A stretch of DNA of 64,000 nt, from contig OZ242280.1 in NCBI GenBank assembly GCA_965207345.1, forward strand, positions 558,001-622,000, read 5' to 3'. Each line of letters begins with the position of its first letter. The first letter of the stretch is position 1. The notes below the pieces were generated by a model that saw only the letters and a list, made by a program, of their open reading frames with translations, had not been told where the DNA came from and made no database searches. This document shows, piece after piece, positions 52,514 to 62,150 of this stretch. The position numbers and the translations under genes are program-made. This DNA comes from G965207345 sp965207345 (GTDB lineage Bacteria; Pseudomonadota; Gammaproteobacteria; PS1; Pseudothioglobaceae).

Positions 52514-54994
52514 ATGAAAGATAAAACTTATCATCCCCAAGAGATAGAAAAACAAGCACAAAATTATTGGGAACAGCATAAATCATTTGTTGCCCTAGAA
52601 AATAATCAACGTGAAAAATTTTATTGTTTATCTATGTTTCCTTATCCAAGCGGTAAATTACATATGGGGCATGTGCGTAATTACAGTATCGGCGATGCTA
52701 TTGCACGTTATGAAAGGATGCAAGGCAAGAATGTTTTACAGCCAATTGGCTGGGATGCTTTTGGCTTGCCTGCTGAAAATGCGGCATTTCAGCATAAAGT
52801 TTCACCTGCGAAGTGGACTTATAACAATATTGCTGAAATGAAAAAACAACTCAAGGCTCTCGGTTTTGCTTATGATTGGCAGCGTGAAATTGCCACTTGT
52901 CATCCAAAATATTATCGCTGGGAACAGTGGCTATTTGTTCAATTATTCAACAAAGGTTTGGTTTATAAAAAAAATGCGCTACTAAATTGGGACCCCATAG
53001 ATTTAACTGTGCTCGCAAATGAGCAAGTAATTGATGGTAAAGGCTGGCGTTCAGGTGCTCCTGTTGAACAAAAAGAGGTAAGTCAGTGGTTTATGCGTAT
53101 TACTGATTATGCACCTGAATTATTGGATGATTTAAAAAAATTAACACATTGGCCCGATGCAGTTAAAACGATGCAACAGCATTGGATTGGAAAATCAGAG
53201 GGACTTGAGATTATTTTTTCGTGTACAGAAGGCACAGATATTGTTGTTTTTACAACGCGCCCAGATACGCTTATGGGTGTCAGCTATGTGGCACTTTCAA
53301 GCGAGCACGCACTGGCTAAAAAAGCTGCCAAACACTCTAGTGATGTAAAAGATTTTATTAACGAGTGCCGCAGAACAACTGGTGATGAAGCAACATTAGA
53401 GACACTTGAGAAAAAAGGTGTTAATACAGGATTTTTTTGCATGCATCCAATTACTCATGAGAAAATACCAGTCTGGATTGCAAACTTTGTGCTAATGCGT
53501 TATGGTACAGGTGCTGTGATGGGTGTGCCTGCACATGACATGCGTGATTATGAATTTTCTAAAATTTATCAGTTAGCGATAAAAAATGTTGTTAAACCAA
53601 AAAACTCTGCATCTAGTATTAGTAAATGTGCTTACACTGATAAAGGCATTTTATTTAATTCAGGTGTTTTTGATGGTTTAGAGTTTGATGATGCCTTTGC
53701 CTCTATTGAAAAAGCACTTATTGAGAGAAAAAAAGGCAGACGTAAAACACATTATCGTTTACGCGATTGGAGTATTTCCAGACAACGTTACTGGGGTTGT
53801 CCCATCCCAATTATCAATTGTGATAAATGTGGCAGTGTTGCAGTTCTTGAAAGAGATTTACCAGTGATTTTGCCTGAGAAAGTGCAATTTTCAAATTCAG
53901 GATTATCACCGCTTAAAAATATGCCAGATTTTGTGCACACCACTTGTCCAAAATGTGATGCCCCTGCTAACCGTGAATTAGAAACCTTTGATACTTTTTT
54001 TGAATCTTCTTGGTATTATGCGCGCTATACTTGTTTGGATAATGCCACAAAAATGCTTGATGAGCGTAGCCATCATTGGTTACCTGTTGATACTTATATT
54101 GGCGGAATAGAACACGCTATTCTACATTTGCTATATGCTCGTTTTTTTCATAAATTACTGCGCGATGAGGGGTTAGTCAAATGCGATGAGCCTTTTATAA
54201 ATCTACTTACACAAGGCATGGTATTAAAAGATGGAGCGAAGATGTCAAAATCTAAAAATAATACAGTTGATCCCACGCAGATTATTGATAAATATGGTGC
54301 AGATGCAGTGCGTTTATTTATTTTATTTGCTGCGCCGCTGACACAAGACTTAGAATGGTCTAATGCAGGTTTAGAAGGTGCATATCGGTTTTTACAAAAA
54401 CTTTACCGACTAACCTTAGAAGTTATCAATTTAGATAAAAAAAATGATGCTACTATTAAAGTTCATTTTTCTCATGTTGTAACAGAAAAATTAAGTGAGA
54501 AGCAAAAAGAAATAAGAAAACAGGCGCATCGTGCCCTAGCTAAAGCGCATGATGATTTAGGTAGAAGACGCACTTTCAATACCGCAATTGCAACAATGAT
54601 GGCACTCAGTAATGCACTGACTAAATTTAAGGATAATTCATCATTAGGACTGCTTGTTAGAAAAGAGGCGCTTGAAATTATACTTATCTCACTTGCACCA
54701 ATTATTCCGCATATCACGCACCACCTTTGGTTTTTACTAGGACATAAGCGCGCGTTAATTAATGAGACATGGCGCAAAGTTGATGAAAATGCATTAATGT
54801 CTGATAACGTGGAAATTGTAGTACAAGTCAATGGAAAATTGCGTGCAAGGCTAAATATAAAAAGCAATGCAGACAAAAAAACTTTGGAAAAAATAGTGCA
54901 GGATGATGAGCGTGTGCTGGGTTTTATACACGATAAAGAAATCATTAAAATAATTATTGTCCCCGATAAATTAGTAAACTTGGTCGTCAAGTGA
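52514..54994 (+). CDS. leuS: Leucyl-tRNA synthetase
   Basis: LeuS charges tRNA-Leu. The protein has the class I signature YPSGKLHMGHVRNY (HIGH variant HMGH), the connective editing domain (for example TTRPDTLMGVSYVA, TGAVMGVPAHDMRDY), the zinc-like domain CPIPIINCDKCG, and the catalytic lysine loop AKMSKSKNNTVDP. It ends with the C-terminal domain DKLVNLVVK. The open frame begins at 52451 inside pyrD; the ATG at 52514 (MKDKTYHPQEIEKQAQNYW) is the family start, so the region before it is pyrD coding sequence. Length from this start is about 826 residues, slightly short of E. coli LeuS (860). Confidence 0.97.
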   Translation: MKDKTYHPQEIEKQAQNYWEQHKSFVALENNQREKFYCLSMFPYPSGKLHMGHVRNYSIGDAIARYERMQGKNVLQPIGWDAFGLPAENAAFQHKVSPAKWTYNNIAEMKKQLKALGFAYDWQREIATCHPKYYRWEQWLFVQLFNKGLVYKKNALLNWDPIDLTVLANEQVIDGKGWRSGAPVEQKEVSQWFMRITDYAPELLDDLKKLTHWPDAVKTMQQHWIGKSEGLEIIFSCTEGTDIVVFTTRPDTLMGVSYVALSSEHALAKKAAKHSSDVKDFINECRRTTGDEATLETLEKKGVNTGFFCMHPITHEKIPVWIANFVLMRYGTGAVMGVPAHDMRDYEFSKIYQLAIKNVVKPKNSASSISKCAYTDKGILFNSGVFDGLEFDDAFASIEKALIERKKGRRKTHYRLRDWSISRQRYWGCPIPIINCDKCGSVAVLERDLPVILPEKVQFSNSGLSPLKNMPDFVHTTCPKCDAPANRELETFDTFFESSWYYARYTCLDNATKMLDERSHHWLPVDTYIGGIEHAILHLLYARFFHKLLRDEGLVKCDEPFINLLTQGMVLKDGAKMSKSKNNTVDPTQIIDKYGADAVRLFILFAAPLTQDLEWSNAGLEGAYRFLQKLYRLTLEVINLDKKNDATIKVHFSHVVTEKLSEKQKEIRKQAHRALAKAHDDLGRRRTFNTAIATMMALSNALTKFKDNSSLGLLVRKEALEIILISLAPIIPHITHHLWFLLGHKRALINETWRKVDENALMSDNVEIVVQVNGKLRARLNIKSNADKKTLEKIVQDDERVLGFIHDKEIIKIIIVPDKLVNLVVK

Positions 54995-55060
54995 AGTATT
55001 GACAATTAAAGAGAGGTATTTTTTAAATACAAATAAGCGATTGCGTTTTCCCTCACCTAT

Positions 55061-55740
55061 TTACTTGAATGTAGATAAATGTGTTAAATCATCTATAACA
55101 TGTTTTGCAGTTAGATAAGGGGCAGATAATCTCGTTTGTATGTTTTTAACGCACACAACTAGTTTTCCAAATAAAAATGTCAAAGGATTTAAGTTATTAG
55201 GTGCACGCATACCGCTATTTTTGCGTATTCTATTTTCTAAATTTTCTTTAAGGTTAAAAATATTTTTCAAGGTTCTAATGCTATATTTTGCTGTGTTTTC
55301 TACTGCTTCTAAAAAAAACAATAACCAGCCAGTTAAATCGTTTTCCTTCCTAACCAAAGAAAGTCTATCGTAATAAGACTGGCGATTTTTTCAAAAAAAC
55401 GGAAATGTAAAGCAGTAGCTTGTTGAGTAGTTTTTTGTCAATTAACAGCAATAAAATAAGCATTCTGACAATTCCGCCATTGTCGTCTAGGAATGGATGG
55501 TTTCAAATTAGTAATGTGCAATTCCAATGCGTATTAGCTCAGGAATATTTAAGTGATTGTTGTGAATAAATTTTTCTAAGTTTGACATTAAGTCTGCAAC
55601 ATAAGTATTATGTGGCAGGATAAATACAGTATTTTTTAGTGTGCTACCGCCAATCCAATTTTATGACATTCTAAAATCCCTCGCTACTTGTCTTTATCAC
55701 GACTTGATTCTTGAGGGTGGAAAATACTGATATCCACCAG
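55061..55740 (-). pseudogene. Decayed Fic-family protein gene
   Basis: On the minus strand the pieces read in order: SSRDKDK then stop; NWIGGSTLKNTVFILPHNTY, then VADLMSNLEKFIHNNHLN; IPELIRIGIAHY, stop, FETIHPFLDDNGGIVRMLIL, LLIDKKLLNK; and, after frameshifts, MVRKENDLTGWLLFFLEAVENT and TAKYSIRTLKNIFN to the stop at 55061. This is the Fic protein order: NWIGG, IPxLIRIxxAHYQFETIHPF, the catalytic loop, then a winged-helix tail. The catalytic motif HPFxxGNGRxxR is damaged to HPFLDDNGGIVR, and a stop replaces the Gln of HYQF. The gene is therefore dead. It fills the gap between leuS and the HupE-like gene. Confidence 0.8.
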
Positions 55741-55859
55741 CATAACTACTTTGCAAGTTGACTGCTTTAAAATTAGATAATTTCATTTATTTCAGAAAAA
55801 AGAATTAAAATAAGAAAGTCTTTATTATACTTTAGAGCAAAAAATTAAATAACAAAGCA

Positions 55860-57005
55860 CTATAGAAAAATGCGCGTAACCGTCCAAACTAAGCCAAAAA
55901 TAGTAATAATAAAAGCACTAGGAAAAATAATATATTTTTGCGTATTTAAGTTATTTTTTTTTGCAAACCAAAGTAATGATATAACCATTAGAATAATACT
56001 TATCTGTCCAAGTTCTACCCCAATATTAAAACTAATCAGAGATAAAGCAAGCGTGTTTTTTTCCAAATCAAACTCAGATAAAACCGAAGAAAAACCTAAT
56101 CCATGCAGTAAGCCAAATAAAAAAATCACTATGCTTTCAAATTTTATTACCGTCCTTCTTAATAAATTTTCAATGCCGATATAGGCAATAGAAAGCGCGA
56201 TAAGTGGTTCAACAATACGTGCAGGTAGCATAATTAAATCATAAATTGCGAGTGCTAAAGTTAGGCTATGTGCCAGTGTAAAAAGTGTAGCCAGCCATAA
56301 TAATTGACGCCAAGATAAACTAAGTAGCGCAATACCAATGATAAATAAAATATGATCCAAGCCTTTTGGCAAAATATGTGTATAGCCAATTACAATATAT
56401 TCACCAAAGTATTCAATAAAATTTATATTGGTTTTATTATCAGGCACATCAAGTATAACACGCTCAACTTGACTACTAGCACTAAACCAGCGCCAATTTG
56501 ACCAAGTGTACTCATCTTTGTGATAAAGACGATGGCGATACACATAATCACCATGAATTTTTGCATAATGCCAGAAAAACGATCTTGGCATTTTTTTTAG
56601 TGTAGTTTTAAGTTTTAAATAACTAATACGCGGGCGTCCTTGATAGCCAATATCTGCCACATCAAGATTGACATATTCTAATGTACTAGGTTTATTATCA
56701 AAACTAAGTGTAGCTTGTGTTAAAAATATTGGCAAATTATTTAAAAATTGCGCTTTTATTTTTGCTGACGGTTGTGCTCTTAGCACATCATAGTGCTTAG
56801 AATTTGGCGAATCCTTACTATTTTTGTAGTCTGCACTTTCAGAGAGAATTGCTTCAGCATTAAGGCGAATATCAAGTATAACTGTTTTATCAGTGTAAAT
56901 TGTAATTTCCACTAAAGTAGGATTAATGGCGTCGGCAAGTGTAATATTTGGTAAAGGGATAAAAAAAATAAACGCGCTCAAAAGCCATGCCAACAGTTTT
57001 GTCAC
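55860..57005 (-). CDS. HupE/UreJ_2-like membrane protein
   Basis: The 381-residue protein has a signal peptide (cut near ITLADA), an extracytoplasmic domain of about 190 residues and a C-terminal block of six membrane segments. The first block begins YTHILPKGLDHILFIIGIA, with the His and Asp typical of HupE/UreJ_2 proteins, then WLATLFTLAHSLTLAL and LHGLGFSSVL. Related proteins are linked to nickel or metal uptake, but many, including this larger form with an extra periplasmic domain, have no known role. It is 8 bp downstream of soxB on the same strand and probably co-transcribed, which hints at a periplasmic or metal-related role in sulfur oxidation. Confidence 0.7.
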   Translation of the reverse strand: MTKLLAWLLSAFIFFIPLPNITLADAINPTLVEITIYTDKTVILDIRLNAEAILSESADYKNSKDSPNSKHYDVLRAQPSAKIKAQFLNNLPIFLTQATLSFDNKPSTLEYVNLDVADIGYQGRPRISYLKLKTTLKKMPRSFFWHYAKIHGDYVYRHRLYHKDEYTWSNWRWFSASSQVERVILDVPDNKTNINFIEYFGEYIVIGYTHILPKGLDHILFIIGIALLSLSWRQLLWLATLFTLAHSLTLALAIYDLIMLPARIVEPLIALSIAYIGIENLLRRTVIKFESIVIFLFGLLHGLGFSSVLSEFDLEKNTLALSLISFNIGVELGQISIILMVISLLWFAKKNNLNTQKYIIFPSAFIITIFGLVWTVTRIFL

Positions 57006-57013
57006 ATTGATTT

Positions 57014-58909
57014 TTAAGCTAGTTTTCCACTATAATCAGCAATACCAGGATTATTTTTTATGCCAACAATTTTGGGATTATTGATCTTACTAAGTTTTAG
57101 TGTGTCCTGTGTGCGCAAGTAATCGGCGACAATATCCCATACTAAACGTCCAGAACCTACAGTATTAACCTGAGCCCAGCCGGCAACTTTATACATGTTA
57201 TCCGCTCTAATCATATCACCATTATCTGCGTGCATCTCACTAATACGATTACCAAAATTAGCATCTGGGGAAATAGTATAATCCATTCCTCCGATACGCA
57301 CCATGTCACCGCCTGACTGCAAATACGGGTCTTTTTGGAATAAATTTTCGGCAATGCCTTCTAAAATATCCTTGAGTTGCTTGCCATTCATTTTAGTTAC
57401 ATAAGATTCACCGTAAGTCATAGCGGTGTTTGTCATAATATCTTCCATAGTAACTTGGTGTCCTGCAGGCACGCTTGTACCCCAGCGAACACCAGCAGAC
57501 ATTGCAAAATCGGCATTATATTCCGCGCGCAGAGCATTGACTAAAACTTGATCCCACGTGCCCATAAAATTGCCGCGACGATAAAGTGTCTGTGCTGTTA
57601 TGCAGAGTTTTTCTGTTAGGATTTCAGCAAAAGTTTTACCTAAGCGTTTTGGATTATTTGCCATTTTTGGATTACGAGATTCAACAACATTTTTATCATA
57701 TTTTGTTGCACGTACTTTTTGTATATAAGACGCCATCTCAGTATTAGGCTTGATTTTATTACTCATCACAGGCAGCATTTTAAAACGATAATCCCTGAGA
57801 GCATTATTTTTAATATCAAAATCCATTACACCTATAAATTTACCACTGCAACCTGCATTTGTAACGAGTGTTACACCGCCCTCATTATTAACCTCAATTG
57901 CACTAGGCACGGCATCATGCGTATGACCGCCAAAAATTGCATCAATCCCACTAATACGACTTGCCATTTTTAAGTCCACATCCATACCATTATGTGAAAC
58001 CAAGATAACCGCACTGGGATTTTCATTTGCGCGAATATCCCTAACTAAGGCTGCCATCTCTTCTTCTCTTAGACCAAAAGACCAATCCGGGAAAAAATAT
58101 TTTTGCGGGTTTGCATTAGCAGTCCTCGGAAATGCTTGACCTATGACTGCAATGCGGTTCCCCCCCACTGTCTTCATCACATAAGGTTTAAATGGTAGCG
58201 CATCATCTTCGCTAAATAAACCAAGACCACCATATTTTTCTGTCATTTTAAAATAATCATCTCCGAATAAGGCTTGTTCTAAAATACGCACATTTTGCCC
58301 GATAAAATCACCTTTAAAAAAACTTAAATTTTTGAGTACTTCCTCCTCTTTATAAGTAAATTCCCAGTGTCCAACCATCACATCAACACCAAGAATATTA
58401 CATGCTTCAACCATATCTGCCCCACGCATCCAAAGCGAACAGCCTGAACCCTGCCAAGTATCTCCACCATCAACGGTAATAGTATTACTGACGCCGCCCG
58501 CGCTTGCTCTTAGATTATCTAATAGCGTTTTAATATGAGCAAAGCCGCCCATTTTTCCGTATTTTTTAGCTTGCGTTTCAAAATCTAAATAAGTAAAAGC
58601 ATACGCCTCAACACTGCCAGGTTTAAAACCAGCCTCTTTTAGTAAATGCTTGCCAACTTTGTGTGGTAACCTGCCATACGCGTCGCCTAATCCCAAATTT
58701 ACATTTGGTTCGCGAAAATAATTCGGCAATAAATTACCATGAACATCAGTGAGATGCAAAATACGTGCATTACCGAAAGATTTAACTTTGTAAAAATCAC
58801 TATTATCTAAATCATTTAACATGTTATTTTTGCCCAGATAATAAGCACCTGCACCAATAACCGCACCCGCACCAATAATTTTTATAAAACCTCTTCTCGT
58901 AAGTGTCAT
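57014..58909 (-). CDS. soxB: Thiosulfohydrolase SoxB
   Basis: SoxB hydrolyses sulfate from the SoxY-bound thiosulfonate during periplasmic thiosulfate oxidation, using a di-manganese centre. The 631-residue protein has a Tat signal (TRRGFIKIIGAGAVIGAGAY). The metallophosphoesterase domain shows ARILHLTDVHGNLLPNYF, VDGGDTWQGSG, VGHWEFTYKEEEV, ILVSHNGMDVD and FGGHTHDAVPSA. The C-terminal 5'-nucleotidase-like domain follows (VLVNALRAEYNADFAMSAG). SoxB is a reliable marker of Sox sulfur oxidation. No soxXAYZ is beside it, so the other Sox genes must lie elsewhere. A HupE-like gene follows closely. Confidence 0.97.
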   Translation of the reverse strand: MTLTRRGFIKIIGAGAVIGAGAYYLGKNNMLNDLDNSDFYKVKSFGNARILHLTDVHGNLLPNYFREPNVNLGLGDAYGRLPHKVGKHLLKEAGFKPGSVEAYAFTYLDFETQAKKYGKMGGFAHIKTLLDNLRASAGGVSNTITVDGGDTWQGSGCSLWMRGADMVEACNILGVDVMVGHWEFTYKEEEVLKNLSFFKGDFIGQNVRILEQALFGDDYFKMTEKYGGLGLFSEDDALPFKPYVMKTVGGNRIAVIGQAFPRTANANPQKYFFPDWSFGLREEEMAALVRDIRANENPSAVILVSHNGMDVDLKMASRISGIDAIFGGHTHDAVPSAIEVNNEGGVTLVTNAGCSGKFIGVMDFDIKNNALRDYRFKMLPVMSNKIKPNTEMASYIQKVRATKYDKNVVESRNPKMANNPKRLGKTFAEILTEKLCITAQTLYRRGNFMGTWDQVLVNALRAEYNADFAMSAGVRWGTSVPAGHQVTMEDIMTNTAMTYGESYVTKMNGKQLKDILEGIAENLFQKDPYLQSGGDMVRIGGMDYTISPDANFGNRISEMHADNGDMIRADNMYKVAGWAQVNTVGSGRLVWDIVADYLRTQDTLKLSKINNPKIVGIKNNPGIADYSGKLA

Positions 58910-58929
58910 ACTTTCTCCTTAATTTTGTA

Positions 58930-58971
58930 TTAGAGCACTTTTATTATTATTTAGAGCACTTTTATTATTAT
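58930..58971. repeat. Perfect 21-bp tandem duplication upstream of soxB
   Basis: Two exact, adjacent copies of a 21-bp unit beginning TTAGAGCACTTTTATTATTA occupy 58930-58950 and 58951-58971. They lie 21 bp before the soxB start on its upstream side, in the divergent soxB-murE space. The unit may duplicate a regulator site or may be a slippage product. Confidence 0.9.
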
Positions 58972-59027
58972 AATGATTATTGAGTATTACACCTCATATT
59001 TTATTTTTACTATAATTTTGTCTTTTT

Positions 59028-60560
59028 ATGTATCTCAAACAATTATTAGCAGATTTTGACGTGAGTTTGTCTTCTGAACTGATGAAATTAAAACCAACAG
59101 GCATAAGTTTAAATAGTGAATACTTAAAGCGCGGTAATGTCTTTGTTGCCTTGAAAGGCAGTGATAAGTGTGGATTAGACTACCTAGATAGGGCATATGC
59201 TCATGGCGCAGTTGCCTTATTTGTAGATGAAGAGATGCTACGTGTTAAATTAGCAAATGGTTTCTTAATTTCTACCTCACCCATTCCTGTGATTAGAATT
59301 GCACACCTTAATACGCGCCTACCTTTGTTAGCGAAACGTTTTTATCCTAATGCCTGTGTAGCCCGTATCATTGGTATAACAGGCACCAATGGCAAAACTT
59401 CTGTAGCAGTATTTATTGCAACTTTACTCACAAGATGCGGCAAAAAAGTGGCGAGCATTGGCACATTAGGTGTAAACGTTTACGATAATAATTTTACGCA
59501 GGAAAATAATTTTTCTAAACTACTGCGCACAACCACTCATACAACACCTGACATTTTTACACTTTATGAAATTCTTTCCCGCTTAAATAAAAATAATTTA
59601 GACTATGTGGTATTAGAAATTTCTTCGCATGCACTCGCGCAGAATCGTTTGTCAGGGTTAAATGTCCACTATGCACTATTTACTAATCTCAGTCAAGATC
59701 ACCTAGATTATCATAAAACAATGGGAAATTATCGCTTGAGCAAGCAGAGACTATTTGAGAGACCTGAGTTAAGAGCAGTCATTATAAACAGCGATGATAA
59801 ATTTGGAAAGCATTTACTTAGTCTAAAAGTCAAGGCACATAAAGTCGCTTATGGCCTAAACTTTATTGATAAAGATTTGCTAAAACAATCTGAGGCACAT
59901 ATACAATTTTTTAAATTAAAAAATTATCAGGTAATACAAGAAGGTTATAAAGCTACTATAGAAAATAAGACATTTAGCACTGCATTACTTGGTGTATTTA
60001 ATATGGTTAATTTGCTTGCTAGCTATGTTTGTCTTCGCATAATTGGTTTTGAAGTAGCAAAAATTGTAGAGCATTTAGGAGAATTGCAAACACCTGCTGG
60101 ACGTATGATGCGTATTCAAAATCAACAAAATAAACGCATATTGATTGATTTTGCACACACACCTGATGCATTAAGGCATGCATTAACCGCACTAAAGACA
60201 CATTATCCGGCGGATGATGTCTGGGTATTGTTTGGTTGTGGCGGTAACCGTGATAAAGCAAAGCGTGCAAAGATGGGCTTTATTGCCGATATGTTAGCGG
60301 ATAAAATTATTTTAAGCAGTGATAATTCTAGACACGAAGCACCAGAAAAAATTATTTTTGACATTAAAAGAGGTATCAAACACGCAAATAAACTAACAAT
60401 AATTTTAGATAGAAAAAAGGCAATTTGCTATGCAGTCTGCGCTTTGAGTACGAATCAATGCCTGCTCATCGCTGGCAAGGGATGTGAAGTTTTTCAAGAA
60501 GTTATGGGTAAAAAAATAGCGTTAAATGATGCTCAGGTAGTAAAAGATGTGCTTTGCTAA
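59028..60560 (+). CDS. murE: UDP-MurNAc-tripeptide synthetase MurE
   Basis: MurE adds the third residue (expected: meso-diaminopimelate) to UDP-MurNAc-L-Ala-D-Glu. The 510-residue protein has the N-terminal substrate domain, the P-loop GITGTNGKT at 116-124, TTHTTPDIFTLYEIL, LEISSHALAQNRL, LTNLSQDHLDYH and the C-terminal domain with IDFAHTPDAL. The expected C-terminal motifs are altered: DNPR is DNSR (432-435) and GKGHE is GKGCE near residue 486. It overlaps murF by 14 bp. DapD, which makes the substrate, is at 1799. Confidence 0.93.
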   Translation: MYLKQLLADFDVSLSSELMKLKPTGISLNSEYLKRGNVFVALKGSDKCGLDYLDRAYAHGAVALFVDEEMLRVKLANGFLISTSPIPVIRIAHLNTRLPLLAKRFYPNACVARIIGITGTNGKTSVAVFIATLLTRCGKKVASIGTLGVNVYDNNFTQENNFSKLLRTTTHTTPDIFTLYEILSRLNKNNLDYVVLEISSHALAQNRLSGLNVHYALFTNLSQDHLDYHKTMGNYRLSKQRLFERPELRAVIINSDDKFGKHLLSLKVKAHKVAYGLNFIDKDLLKQSEAHIQFFKLKNYQVIQEGYKATIENKTFSTALLGVFNMVNLLASYVCLRIIGFEVAKIVEHLGELQTPAGRMMRIQNQQNKRILIDFAHTPDALRHALTALKTHYPADDVWVLFGCGGNRDKAKRAKMGFIADMLADKIILSSDNSRHEAPEKIIFDIKRGIKHANKLTIILDRKKAICYAVCALSTNQCLLIAGKGCEVFQEVMGKKIALNDAQVVKDVLC

Positions 60561-61917
60561 GCTACGCGATATTGCGAAAATACTGGATGTACCAAGCAAA
60601 AAATTTCCTGATATTAAAATTAAAAATATTAGTATAGATACGCGCTCAATGGAGAGCGGTGCACTTTTTATAGCAATTCGCGGAACACATTTTAACGGAC
60701 ATACTTATGTGCCTATGGCACAAAAACTAGGTGCAGTAGCAGTAGTGGCTGAAGAGAAAATAACGCAGTATAAAAAAGATACAAAAAATATACTGCCTAT
60801 TATTTATGTTAATGATACACGTCTTGCACTTGGAAAAATTGGCAAATGGGTGCGGATAAAGTCAAAAGCACATATTTTTGCAATTACAGGTAGTAACGGC
60901 AAAACTACTGCAAAAAATATGCTCGGTGCTATTTTATCTAGGGAAGGCGAAACTTTAATCACTCAAGGTAATTTTAATAACGCCTTAGGTGTGCCGCTGA
61001 CCTTGTGTAGACTAAGAGAAAAACATCGCTATGCCGTGATTGAGATGGGTGCAAATCACCTCGGTGAAATTGCCTATTTGTGCACACTAGCTCGTCCTGA
61101 TGTTGCGGTTATAACGAATGTAAGCGAGGCGCATTTGGGTGCGTTTGGTTCACTTTATAACACTGTGCGTGCTAAGGGTGAAATTTACGCATCGCTAGGG
61201 GCAAAAAATAGGGCGATTATAAATCAACAATGCCCATATAGAGAGCAGTGGCAAAAAATAATTAAAACTAAAAATAGGCTTAGTTTTAATGCAGGCGGCG
61301 ATGTGTTTGCACGTAATATATGCGAAACCGAAGAAGGGTTAAATTTTTCTCTTTTTTACCAAAATAAATTTGTTAATATTAAAATGCGTATTATCGGTAG
61401 ACATCAGGTGCAAAATGCACTTGCTGCTGCTGCGTGTGCTTTATCTGAAAAGATTAGTCTTGATAAAGTGCGCCTAGGTTTAGCAAAAGTTTCTCCCGAG
61501 GTGGGTAGGTTAAATGTTATCTATCTAAAACATTTAACGCTTATTGATGATACTTATAATGCAAACCCTGCCTCAATGCGTGCTGCAATTGATACACTCA
61601 TTCGTTTTAAAAATAAGCAGTTTTTAAAAAATAAGCGTGTGTTGGTATTAGGTATAATGGCAGAACTTGGAGAGACGAGCACAACTAAACATGTTGAAGT
61701 TGTTGACTATGCGCACACACGCGGAATTTCTCATATTTACAGTTTTGGCAAAGCAGCGTATATATATCGGGTCACTAATTTTGAAACATTATCTGCGTTA
61801 GCAAATCATTTGCTAAGTGTGCACTCTCATAGTACCATTTTGATAAAAGCTTCTAGAATTGCAAGATTAGAAAGTTTAGTTAATTTACTTAAGAAACTTG
61901 ACCTAAAAGATAAATAA
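60547..61917 (+). CDS. murF: UDP-MurNAc-pentapeptide synthetase MurF
   Basis: MurF adds D-Ala-D-Ala to the UDP-MurNAc-tripeptide. The 456-residue protein has ISIDTRSMESGALFIAIRG at its start, the P-loop ITGSNGKTTAKNML, TQGNFNNALGVPLTL and VIEMGANHLGEIAYL. VITNVSEAHLGAFGSL and the C-terminal DDTYNANPASMRAAI follow, along with VLGIMAELGE. Each is standard. The 14-bp overlap with murE implies coupled translation. After its stop lies tRNA-Arg. Confidence 0.95.
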   Translation: MCFAKLRDIAKILDVPSKKFPDIKIKNISIDTRSMESGALFIAIRGTHFNGHTYVPMAQKLGAVAVVAEEKITQYKKDTKNILPIIYVNDTRLALGKIGKWVRIKSKAHIFAITGSNGKTTAKNMLGAILSREGETLITQGNFNNALGVPLTLCRLREKHRYAVIEMGANHLGEIAYLCTLARPDVAVITNVSEAHLGAFGSLYNTVRAKGEIYASLGAKNRAIINQQCPYREQWQKIIKTKNRLSFNAGGDVFARNICETEEGLNFSLFYQNKFVNIKMRIIGRHQVQNALAAAACALSEKISLDKVRLGLAKVSPEVGRLNVIYLKHLTLIDDTYNANPASMRAAIDTLIRFKNKQFLKNKRVLVLGIMAELGETSTTKHVEVVDYAHTRGISHIYSFGKAAYIYRVTNFETLSALANHLLSVHSHSTILIKASRIARLESLVNLLKKLDLKDK

Positions 61918-61936
61918 CTAGATAATGATATACCTT

Positions 61937-62010
61937 GCGCTCGTAGCTCAATTGGATAGAGTACTCGGCTACGAACCGAGCGGTTGCAGGTTCAACTCCT
62001 GCCGAGCGCG
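61937..62010 (+). tRNA. tRNA-Arg (ACG), no CCA encoded
   Basis: The acceptor stem pairs GCGCTCG with CGAGCGC. The D-arm is AGCTCAATTGGATAGAGT, the anticodon loop CTACGAA gives anticodon ACG (expected to be edited to ICG), and the T-arm is CAGGTTCAACTCCTG. The discriminator base at 62010 is followed by CTG, so CCA must be added after transcription. Every other tRNA in this window carries an encoded CCA. Confidence 0.95.
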
Positions 62011-62150
62011 CTGGTTTTTGTATTTTTTCCTGTATTTTTAAATTCTTAAATACGCTAAAAAACCAAATAAAATAATATAAATGAAGGTAATAAATTCGAG
62101 AAATCTATCTAATCTGATGGCTAACTAACTAATTTTAGTGGTTTTTTGTT

